Assembly (NCBI GenBank): GCA_036320915.1
Contig: JAXBDG010000002.1
Location: 3,252,001-3,316,000, forward strand
Reading direction: 5' to 3'
DNA length: 64,000 nucleotides
From: Linnemannia elongata
Lineage: Eukaryota; Mortierellomycota; Mortierellomycetes; Mortierellales; Mortierellaceae
Shown: piece after piece, positions 24,161 through 33,747 of the stretch
How the letters are laid out: the number at the start of each line of letters is the position of its first letter
Numbering within the stretch: position 1 is the stretch's first letter
Notes under the pieces: generated by a model
Told to the model about the DNA's origin: nothing
Seen by the model: the letters and a program-made list of their open reading frames with translations, nothing else
The model's database searches: none
Program-made: the position numbers and the translations under genes

Positions 24161-27100
24161 ATGGATACTCTTCTTCGTACTTGTACACACTCCCAATGTT
24201 GCTCATGGTTATTATTAAATTTACTTTTACTCATTTACATATCCCAAAATAAACACATAGGGAGATGTAAAACTTGCTTCTTCCAATTCTCGGATGACAA
24301 CACCGACTCTGAGATTATGAGGCATCGGGACCAACACGCCAACGACAAACAATTCCCATGCAGAGAAAAAGAATGTACACGCACCTTCTCTTTACGTAAA
24401 AATCTCACGCCTCACCTCGCATTAGGCCACGGAATCTACGATTGCTCCTTGATTTCATGCGGACGCTCATTCTCCACTTATACAGATATGAAGGCTCACG
24501 AAACTACACATACGCCTTTTTTATGTCCGCATCCGGGTTGCGGCTTACGATTCAGCACCGTTGCCATCAAAAATCGACACGCCAAAAGCCACACAACAAA
24601 TCCGGTTGTTTCGCTTCCAACAACTAGCAGCGGCAACATCGGTGCTGAGTTCAAAAGACCTCGACGATCCAATGCCGACAAAGAAAAGCCCTCCAATGAA
24701 ACCTCCACTAAAAAGGCCCGCATAGCACGCGGGAGGATGCGGATATCGACTACTTCCTCCAAGAACCAGCAGCGAGAGGACGACGCCAATACCACCAACT
24801 TGCTCAGCCGTCCAGCTGCTCCATTGTCAACCGGGTCGGGGTCTCACAAGGGCAGTACTGGTTCTGCTGCCAAAGATAAACGCTTCATCTGGGAGGTTGA
24901 CGATACCGATACCGATTCTGAGTCCTCCTCTTCGGTTTCTACACCCAAATCCAGACAGACATACCGGCTGCCGTCGACGATATTCTCAAAGAGCCAGCAG
25001 GACGACGCCAACACCTCCAACTTGCTCAGCCGTCCAGCTGCTCCATTGTCAACCGGGTCGGGGTCTCACAAGGGCAGTACTGGAACTGCGGATTGCGATG
25101 GTGAGTATTCATGATTTTGTCGTTACGCTGCAATCATGAAGCATCACTTATATGATCAGTTAATTAATCTTTCTATATTGTTATTGTTGTAGAGCGCTGT
25201 CCAATCTGTCAGCGGCTCTTCAAAGAGTCTGAACCGCAATCAGTGGTATTGAGGCATATAGACTCCCACATCCCAAACAGGACTTCATATAATTGTTACG
25301 AGGAGGACTGTGGTGCCTCGTTCTTCATCTATGAGAGCCATCGGGAACATCATCGGAATCTCCATGCAATCCACTTATGCACGTTCCAAACGTGCGATGC
25401 ATTCTTCGCCTCCTTGGAAGATTTGGACTGGCACCTGGAACATTTCAAACATTATCGCTGTCGATACCTTCCTTGTCTTTCAGCTTACTCAAGTTCAAAG
25501 GAAAGAGTTCGACACGAACGACACGTCCACGGTGGCGAGCAGTCTGAGGAGATCCAGATGGACAGCTACGAGACGATTATCAATGGTTAGCCTTTATAAC
25601 AGCGTACCTCCACCTTTATTCCGTAAGATACAAACACTCTCCGTTTGCTTACTCCCTTTCTCTTCTTCTGTCTGACAATTGCTTTGATAGGAGTCTGCCC
25701 CGTTGCCGAATGCGACAAGACGTTTGATCTGACGTCTACTCGAACGGATACCCTACGAGCCCACCTTGCGCAACACGAATCAGAAAGTACAAAGTGGGCA
25801 TGCAATGGACCCGGACATGATGGTGTGTCATTCACCAAGGCCTCGGATTACAAGACTCACCAATTGTGCGTCCACAACATACACTGGTGCCCCATCCCTG
25901 GATGCATTCACTACACAATGGACTTTATGGAGAGTATGGCCCATGAGGCTGTACACAAGCCCTTCGTCTGTCAAGTACAAGCATGCTCCTCGCGCTTCCG
26001 TCGTGAACACGATCTGAACCGTCACCAAGACACATATCATTACGAAGGAAACATTGTTATTGCTCCTATCCCTCACGACACTTATGGAGATGGTAAGACA
26101 TTGTTATTTTATCGTTTTCGTCCGCATCGTCTATGAAGAACAAATCGTTCGTTGTATCTTTACTAACAACTGAGTTGTATCTATGCCTGACAACCAGCCT
26201 ATTGGATCTCAGTCACTCACCTCGCACAAGCAAACAGCCCACCTCAACACCATGTCGAGTTGTTGCTGTTCGAAACTGGGTCGGAGGTTGTTAACGGGCG
26301 AGTGATGGTATGTGTACAACGGATCTTGTCTTAGTGTGCTCTTCTTGTTGTCCGTGTCTTTTATTCATATTATACCCTTGTTACAAAATTCAACCAACGG
26401 TAGCTTGGTCATACTATTGCTTTCCCTATTGCCTTTCTGCAAGACCCTCATGCCATCACGGACCAGCAGAAGAGTGATTACGTTCGCATCATTGCCAACA
26501 ACTATGTTGTCAACTCTCGTCTTGGAGCTGCGAAATGCTCTGATTGCGGGGTGGACAGCTCATGGAGATCGTTTGGCCTTCAGGAGAATACTGTTGGAAA
26601 CCAAACGGCATTGTACTTCAAGAACAACAGTGTCTGCACCCACTGTCAACTGTTGCGACGACGGCTTCGAGTAAGTTTTTTTTTATTTTGCTCTTGCACA
26701 TTCTTATGTTTGCTGTATTGTTGTCAATACTTGGTTCTGAGTTAGTATCATTTTTCCTATCTCTAGATCGACCGCGCTCTTCGAACTCATTTCATCATCG
26801 ACGTCGAGGCGAACTTACTCGAGACGATCATTGACAAACTGGATGCAAGACATAAGCTACCAGCCTATCTTGAACACCTGAAGTGTTGCAGGTGTGGCGA
26901 CCCGCTCAACACCACCAACTCGCATTATTGTCTCGGAACGTCTGTGTTGACTCCTCTGGCCTTGGGTGGAATGTGCGCGGACTGCAATAACGTCGATCAG
27001 TGGATGCAGAGGCGAGACAACACGATGGCGCAGCTGAAAACCTGGTGTACGAGACGCAAGGCAGACTTCGATATCATTGACGTTGCCCGAAGCGTCGCCT

Positions 27101-28144
27101 ATGAGATCTTTGTCCAAGGATTCTCATCCCAAAAAATCCTACCAGAGCAACAAGACGCTTGGGTTGAGTTACATTTGGAGCTGGCCGCCAGGTCCTCCAC
27201 TCCGATGTGCTTTTGGACCAAGCGCGAGTTATCAACAGAACCAAAAGCATGCCCTACCCAGAAGCTTTCCTTCGACCGGCTCACCTTCGTCAACAATAAA
27301 TCGTTGTCCTATGCCCATGATGACCAGAAAATCGTCGCAGCCTGCTCGTTCCTCAACTTGTGAGTGATTGTAATATAACTTTTGTGATGTATGTCATAAC
27401 ATTGTGGTTCGGTCGTTTAATTCTCCTATGCATTGCATTTAACTCTCCTAGTTTTTTTTATAATCGGACCGTGGAGGAGCGAATCAACATGTTGGACCAG
27501 ATACAAGATGGACAGGACAATGGAGCTTGGGCCTTTGCCGACGAGAGCTATCACATGGTATTCCGCTTCAATGCCGAGATGGAGATGAAGAGGCCTTGGG
27601 AACCAGCGCTGACCAATGCCTGGAATGCCTTCTCAACGCGCGCCCTCAACAATGGTCGACTCAACCTCACCAAATACCAATGGCGTTACATTCGGGAATG
27701 TGCGAGGGGGCGGTCGATGGTGACAGGACTTCCGTTTGGACCTGAGGGCTCGGATATCGATCGAGTCTTCAACAGTGATCCTTACTCAATCGACAACTGC
27801 ATCATCATCGAACGAGGACTCAACTTCGCCAAGGGAACCATGAGGGAGTTCCTCACCTCGGAGGATTTCCAAAAGGACCTCCGAAAAGGTCAATACTGCA
27901 TCTCGGTTCTGAGGACGGCACTGTCAGACATGGAGCAAGCCACACGTCCCCACCGACCCCAGTAAGCAGCGCTCTATTTGAGATTGCCTTTTATTCCATT
28001 GCTTATGATATGATATGATATGAGTGTTAATCATTCCACTTATTATTATTATTTGTCATCTTTCATAGCTACCTCACAGAGATCAGTGCCATGGACAAAG
28101 ATCCACATCGGTGGCGAGTTGCAGTCCCACCTAGGCTGAAGTAA
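24161..28144 (+). CDS. multi-C2H2 zinc-finger protein with zinc-ribbon and HNH-like C-terminal region
   Basis: I do not recognise this architecture. Exons: an uncertain start (possibly 24161-24176), 24261-25100, 25193-25585, 25691-26092, 26198-26307, 26404-26670, 26767-27359, 27452-27961 and 28069-28144; all joins keep frame. Exons two to four each encode about four C2H2 fingers (for example FPCREKECTRTFSLRKN, FVCQVQACSSRFRREHDLNR), about twelve in all; one is degenerate. Then come CSDCG...CTHC and CCRCG...CADC pairs, probably two zinc ribbons, and a C-terminal block ending GLPFGPEGSDIDRVF, YSIDNCIIIERGLNFAKG. That last pattern (TGLP, S-x-DR, Y-x-x-DN, N-x-x-KG) resembles HNH/Endo VII-type nucleases with Arg in place of His. 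A decayed inverted copy lies at 30.3-33.1 kb. Nuclease activity is inference; DNA binding is likely. It could be a domesticated or selfish element-borne gene. Confidence 0.7.
24779..25083 (+). repeat. in-frame direct repeat within the zinc-finger gene
   Basis: Positions 24779-24861 and 25001-25083 are nearly identical 83-bp copies, offset by 222 bp (74 codons). Each encodes DDANTTNLLSRPAAPLSTGS-like linker sequence ending SHKGSTG. They lie in the Ser/Thr-rich linker between the first and second four-finger blocks. Confidence 0.9.
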
Positions 28145-28603
28145 TCCCCCCTCAAACTCGCGCTCTCGCCTCTTCCTCACTCGCATTGTCCAAGTACCCT
28201 ACAATTCGCACAAACCAGCAATAAAATTCAATAAAATTCACTTTTTTGCGCCCCAGATATGAGTGACATGCCCCTCCTCGAGAAAAAGTACATAATGCAT
28301 ATATTTGAGAGATGTAAAGGTTGTTTTCACTATTATTTTGGTAATCAACAGGGCCTGGGCGATTGGAAAATATTGCTAGAAGTCTTCATTTTTTCTTCAT
28401 CTCCCTCGAGGTCCCAAATAAATTCAGTCGGTTTTATGGGTCTTGCAACGGTTCAATGATGGAAGTGACAACAGCAGGACACTGCTGGCGTTCACCTGTT
28501 GGATGCAACTCAACACAAGGATGTGCATTTATTAGCGCAAGCCTTCTGCAGGGACGCACTCAGATCCTAATAAAGCATCATCTCCTTTCGAACGGATCGT
28601 GGA
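28145..28603. other. spacer between the zinc-finger gene and the USP fragment
   Basis: No gene was seen. It includes the 3' flank of the zinc-finger gene, with two ATAAAATTCA copies near 28221-28240. Confidence 0.35.
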
Positions 28604-30075
28604 TTAATTGTTAGTTGTATTTTTTCGTTTTTTATTGATACTATTAACAGCCCCCCTCCACCCTCCACCCCCAAGCAGCAGAGACCTCTTATTCTGGCTT
28701 TTGCCATTCGTAGACGGAGAAGAGGACGATACGTCCTTATCAACCACAGCCACACCATGCTTCTTCTCCTCGGCCGTCCCCTTCTGTTGTGCCAACATCA
28801 CTGCCAAGGGGACATCGGGCAAATCCAAACCGTTGACGCTGATAGTGCTCTTGGACTTGGCCTTTTCTGCTGCGATCTTCGTCGCCTCTGCCACCTGGAC
28901 CTTGGAAGAGAGGACATAGTTGATATAGTACCCACCACCCAACGTGCCCATATGGACAACCGCTCCATAAAGCCTGTACTTCTTCGACTTGGAGCCGTTC
29001 GCCTCCTCCTCCTTTCGTTCCTCCGACCCGGTCTCGCTCTCGTTCTCTTCCTCTTCTTCAATCTCATTCTTGGGGACAAAGTACGGCGCCATGTCGATCT
29101 CGACTGGAATATCAACATGGTCCTCAATCTTGCGCATCTGTCCAAACCGTCCTGAGGACTCAAACCGCTTCAAGTGCAAAACCAGTGTCGGCGGCAAGTT
29201 CGAGATCAGGTACCGCTTGAAAGCTCTCCGGAAAATGTACTTGGGCTCCTCTGCTGGCTTCTTTGACTCGGCCGCCTTTGATTCGACCTTTTTGGCCTTC
29301 TTGGGAATAGTGTTCCCAAGACTGTCCGTTTGCTCCTCTCCCAAAGACTCTTCATCATCATCATTGTTGCTCTCGTTGTCGTCCGACTCCGGTGCTGCAA
29401 CAGGCATATCGGTAGTTTCTACTTCCTGGACAGGTTCGTCCTTTGAAGTTTCCTCCACGACAACGTCTTTTGACACGCTGTTATTGGCATCCGGCTTTTG
29501 GCCCTGTTCCATTAACCCACCCTCCTTTTCTTTGGCCGCCTGAATCAACTTATAGCAGTTCTCACACGCAAACTTGTTCTCGCCATCCAATCGATCTACG
29601 CTCGTAAACTGGTTCAGAGATCGTTGAATAGAGAGATCCTCTGATGTCGATGGTCCAATGCTCTTGAGAAGCTTTCCAACATGGCGCAGGTGAGTCTCAG
29701 ACGGCCGGTCAGATTCCAGAAGAGGGTCCTTCTCGTCTGCGGGTGTATCGTCCGCTGTTGGCTCTTCCTCCTTTGCAGCGGATGCCTTTTTCGACTGAGC
29801 AAGAAGACGCGCCCTGAGACTCGAACCCGCCACTGCTCCGGCCTGTGTCGGTCCACGAATTGGCAGCGAAAGGTCAAAGAAATCCTCTGGCGCATATGAG
29901 CACTATGAGTTGAAAACAGATCACGTCAGGGCTGTTAGCATTAAAATCACAGCAACTTGCAAAACCCAAATGGTGCTGCCCTATGAGCAATGGGTTACCT
30001 TTTTGCATGCGTCGCATACAATGACGCTAACGAGTTTTCCCGAGAAACAGCTATCAATAAAAGGGACGCCGGAAA
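28604..30075 (-). pseudogene. truncated USP16/45-like ubiquitin protease fragment
   Basis: Two pieces are readable: about 30052-29999 (SCFSGKLVSVIVCDACKK) joined across an intron (29998-29903) to 29902-28604 (CSYAPEDFFDLSLPI onward, about 430 codons). This is the C-terminal half of a USP16/45-type deubiquitinase, with TLVLHLKRFESSGRFGQMRKI and LYGAVVHMG. The catalytic Cys box (GLxNLGNTCF type) and any zinc-finger UBP domain are absent upstream, where the decayed zinc-finger/HNH copy begins. The His box reads GGGYYINYV where active enzymes have GHY, so the catalytic His is replaced by Tyr. The usual C-terminal ending (SD..V...L.AYILFYER type) is also missing and replaced by a Gly- and Lys-rich tail. 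It can hardly be active; it is best read as a relocated gene fragment. Confidence 0.75.
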
Positions 30076-30297
30076 ACCATCCGATGAAAGCAACTTCACC
30101 ATGTGCAACAGTAAGAGGCAAAGCCAATGAGATCAAGGGCAGTGACAAGAAACAGTGGTAGAAACGAGGATTGGAGCAATGCTAATGTTTATTTTACAGG
30201 GGGGTTGGACTATTTATATGTACTAGGCTATAGGTACCGAGATGGGGGTGGTGTGGTTCATGTGGATAGGTGGTAATGTGGTTGATGTGGTAGGCTA

Positions 30298-30700
30298 TTA
30301 ATATGTAATCGGTTGCTCCATGGTTCCCTTGGCGAAGTCGAGTCCTCGTTCGATAAGGATGCAGTTTTCGGTTGAATAAGAATCACTGTTAAAAATTCGA
30401 TCGCTATCAGAGCCCTCAGGTCCGAACGGAAGTCCCGCCACCATCGACCGCCCCCTCGCACACTCCCGAAGGTAACGCCAGTGGAATTTGATGAGGTTGA
30501 GTCGACCATTGTTGAGGGCGCGCGTTGAGAAGACATTCCAGGCATAGGTCAGCGTTGGTTCCCATGGCTTCTCCATCTCCATCTCGGCTTCGAAGCGGAT
30601 CAACTGATAGCTCTCGTCGAGCTCCGCTGTTCTTTCCATGTTGCACTTGGTTCATCAAGATGATACGCTCCTCCAGTATCGTGTTGTAAAAAAAGCTAGG
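30298..30700 (-). pseudogene. decayed inverted copy of the zinc-finger/HNH gene, 3' part
   Basis: The minus strand encodes FSTRALNNGRLNLIKFHWRY, GRSMVAGLPFGPEGSDSDRI and NCILIERGLDFAKGTM, nearly identical to the C-terminal block of the intact gene at 27452-27961. The copied intron end (CTCTCCTAG followed by a T run) is also present just upstream. A deletion near 30620 shifts the frame (GKNSGA then RREL instead of the DESYQ reading), and the end is truncated to EQPITY and a stop. It is therefore a relic, continued at 32890-33105 beyond an insertion. Confidence 0.85.
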
Positions 30701-30849
30701 AGAGTCAAGTGCAATGTCATCCAGAGTGTGATATGAATAGGCTGAGGAGAGGAGAATTGGTGAGAAGGAGCTTGGGTTCTTTATCGATCTCTATGGATAT
30801 ATATACGAGGATTGCTGACTACCCTTAATGTATATGAGGAGAGTAAGGA

Positions 30850-31287
30850 GAACGGGGCACAGATTTTCCGGCCCTCATGACCATCAAATGACAATATTTA
30901 TGCAGCGCAAACAATCACCTACAAGTTGACAATGGGGCGCAGATTTTCCGGCCCTCATTACCATCAAATGACAATATTTATTCAGCGCAAACAATCACCT
31001 ACAAGTTGACAACGGGGCACAGATTTTCCGGCCCTCATTACCATCAAATGACAATATTTATTCAGCGCAAACAATTACCTACAAGTTGACAACGGGGCAC
31101 AGATTTTCCGGCCCTCATTACCATCAAATGACAATATTTAGGCAGCGCGAAAGTTACATTGCAATCACCTACAAGTTGAGCACAGGGCACACATTTGCTG
31201 ATCCTCATAACCATCAAATCACAATATTTATTCATCGTAAAAGTCACATTGCAATCACCTACACGTTGAGCACAGGGCACACATTTG
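30850..31287. repeat. tandem array of about 80-bp units derived from a gene junction
   Basis: Five units start at about 30868, 30948, 31028, 31108 and 31197, with periods of 80, 80, 80 and 89 bp, plus partial ends. On the minus strand each unit reads GGTCATGAGG...GAAAATCTGTGCCC...CAACTTGTAGGTGATTG. That matches the 3' end of the seventh exon and the start of the following intron of the zinc-finger/HNH gene (27318-27395: CCCATGATGACCAGAAAATC to CAACTTGTGAGTGATTG). The array was therefore amplified from the inverted copy. One more unit lies at 32806-32881. There are no spacers, so it is not a CRISPR array. Confidence 0.85.
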
Positions 31288-32805
31288 GTGAATGGCGTGG
31301 TCTTGAGCCTCTGCCAGATCCACGTTCAATGCCTCAACCTTGACGCGCAGAGTGTCCATCGCGTGTTGCAACTGCGCCGAATCGACGACTGTAGCCTCGG
31401 ATTCGCTGACTTTCCTCCTCAAGTCATCTAGCTCATTTTTCTGCAGCTTGATCGCCCGCTCCTGATCCTGAATACTTGTTTCGTATGACTGTAGGCTGCT
31501 TTGCAAGATCACCACCTCTCCCTCCACTTTCGCCTGACTCGTCCTCATGGTATCCATTTGAGCGTTGATTTCCTTGATAGTTTTAGTGTCGTTCTGAATC
31601 TGTGCCGCCTGCTCTTCTGCCTTCTTCTCCTGGTTGGAAATGCTCGCCCTCCAAAACTCGATATCCCTCTCGCGCTCCAAGATCCTTTTGCGAGCGATTG
31701 CCAGCTCATGCTGCACCATCTCTAGATCCTGCTTCGACTTTCGGGACTCGGCATCTCGTTCCTTCTCAACCAGCCTGGCTGCAGACTCGAGTCCTCCGAC
31801 CTTCAAGCGCATACCCGACAGCTCCAAGTCCTTCTTTCCAAGTTCCTCCTGCAAGTGTCCGAGCCGCTGCAACACCTCGTTCTTCTCATCATCGACCTTC
31901 TGAACCTTGGACTTGCTGGACTCCAGGAGTGCCTCCTTCTCCTTGACAGCCTTCTCTAAAGCCTCAATACGTACTGTCGCTGCCTCCAGTTTCTGGTTCA
32001 GAGTTTTGATCTTCTTGACATCGTCCAGCGTCGAAAGGGTTTTGGTCTTCTCATACAACTTCCTCTGGACTCGAGCTCTTTCTTGAGACGATTCAGTTCC
32101 TTACCATCGAGCTTGTAGTCATTGTCGCGACTGCTGAGGCGAACTTCCATGTCCTTGGTCTCGGACTCTCTCTTCTTCAGCTTCGTCTCGAGGAGCTTGA
32201 TTTCCGTTTCCAATTTATACTTGGAGTCCTGTGCTGAAATCTTTGCCTTATGCGCGCGCGTCACATCTCTGTCCAGACCCTCCGCCTTCGACTGTGCCTC
32301 TTCCATGTTTGTCCTGGCGGTGTCCCGTTCCTCTGTGAGCCGAATAGCCTCTTGATCGCGGGCTTGCAACGCCTTCTCCATTTCAGCAAGGTCGTTCTTG
32401 GTGATCTCGAGTTCGGCTTGAAGCTTGACGATGTCTTTGTTGTCACCTACATCCAAGCTCGATGACGGTAGTAGCAACGAGTGTTGACTCCCCTCGCCAT
32501 GTTTATACCGATCTACCTCCGCTTGGAGCTATTTGCGTATGATATAAAGGGCACTTGAAATCATGTTTACAGATAAGACGTATTATATAACCATGTGAAA
32601 CGACAAAGCCTTACATTTTTGATCTCGGCATCCTTCTTTTCTGCGTCTGCTTCATTCTTTATGAGGCCGTTGATAAGGGCATGGAGTCGAACTTCAATAG
32701 GCCTGCCTTCTGAGGAAGTATGGATAAAAGCGAGCGATTCTTCCAAGTGACCGATGATTCCTACGAACTCTTGATATTCAGCCTTCCTAATTTCTAAGCG
32801 ATTGA
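31288..32805 (-). pseudogene. frameshifted coiled-coil gene fragment inside the tandem array
   Basis: The minus strand encodes a long coiled coil (for example KLQAELEITKNDLAEMEKAL, ELAIARKRILERERDIEF). It begins in a piece ending at 32615 (EADAEKKDAEIKN), has a normal intron (32614-32529) and resumes LQAEVDRYKHGEG. Near 32060 the frame shifts: ELESR must be followed by KLYEKTKTLSTLD in another frame with no room for an intron. The 3' end runs straight from AEAQDHAIHQ into a tandem-repeat unit and stops there. Both ends abut copies of the array unit, so this is a captured, dead fragment. I do not recognise the parent protein; similarity to myosin-like or centrosomal coiled coils would be compositional only. 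Confidence 0.7.
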
Positions 32806-32881
32806 ATTCATGCAGCGCAAAAGTCACATTGCAATCACTTTCAAGTTGAATCGATCAGGTTTTCTGATCCTCATGACCATA
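32806..32881. repeat. isolated unit of the 80-bp repeat
   Basis: This single unit (minus strand GGTCATGAGGATCAGAAAAC to GATTGCAATGTGACTTTTGC) is the copy closest to the ancestral exon/intron sequence. It bounds the coiled-coil fragment on the side opposite the main array. Confidence 0.8.
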
Positions 32882-32889
32882 CCGCAGGG

Positions 32890-33105
32890 ATTTACGCTTA
32901 TTTCATCTGGGTAGGACAGGCCTTTGGCCTTGTCGATAGATCTCGCTTCGTCCAGAAACACATTGGAGTGAGTTGCGGATGCAGCTCACTCCAACTGTCC
33001 TATTGATCTGGTGGGATTTGTTTTGATGAGAATCCCATCGTTTCCACCATATTCTTAGTTGTGCCATATTGTTGTTTTTGTCTCTCGATCCTTTAGTCGA
33101 TGTAG
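32890..33105 (-). pseudogene. decayed inverted copy of the zinc-finger/HNH gene, middle part
   Basis: The minus strand reads RDKNNNMAQLRIWWKR, then after a deletion GFSSKQIPPDQ, a stop, DSWSELHPQLTPMCFWTKRD and STRPKACPTQ. These match the intact gene's RDNTMAQLKTWCTRR, GFSSQKILPEQQDAWVEL, TPMCFWTKRELSTEPKACPT in order. At least one in-frame stop and a deletion make it a relic. Zinc-finger exons of this copy were not detected further upstream. Confidence 0.8.
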
Positions 33106-33747
33106 TTGAGTCCTTTTCTCGGTACGATAACCGTTTGATTTTTTGTAGGCAGAACTGAAAGGGGCATGTTTTAAAACTCCTTACGTGTTTATCATAGGGA
33201 TATATCTTGAGTAGAACGAAGTGTAAACTGAAAGAGATAGCTGCATCCCAGCAAGGGCTTACCATTATTCAATAGATTTTTGCTTCGCTTAGCATCCATC
33301 TACAATCTGTCCCCTCGATGCTGTTTGACTTCCATGAAGGGTGCGTATTCGACATCAAGAATACATTGAGAGGGTTTGTGCACCGCAGCATGCGCTCGGT
33401 TTAGGTCCTTGCCGAGCGCTGCATAGTCGCAATCATTTTGTGGACAGAGGAGGAGCTTATGGGTAAGAAGAGTGGACAAAGGTTTAAACTGGCAGCATTG
33501 GACGAACGAGAAAGAGAAATGATATGTTGGAGTGAAAGGACAAGAAAAAATAAGAAACTAGATGGGAAGATGAAAGTCAGGCATTTGGTCACATCAGTTA
33601 CCCCCTCTTAACCTATCCACACCAAGCAAGCATTAACTATTAGGCAGCACTGTACACCGCACACCACGGACAAGGCGCCTCCTTCGAAATTGGGCAAAGC
33701 CATTGTTTTTGAAAGACAATTGATTTATTCCTTTCCTTTCCTTTTTT
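33106..33747. other. spacer after the decayed copy
   Basis: No gene was seen. The last 150 bp are probably the 3' flank of the repeat-rich protein gene. Confidence 0.35.

Noticed and set aside
31062..31280. Cys-rich repetitive minus-strand frame (repeated DCNVTF)
   Set aside because: It is only the translation of tandem 80-89 bp units.
30850..31287. Possible CRISPR-like array
   Set aside because: Units abut directly with no unique spacers, and they derive from a gene's exon/intron junction in a eukaryotic genome.
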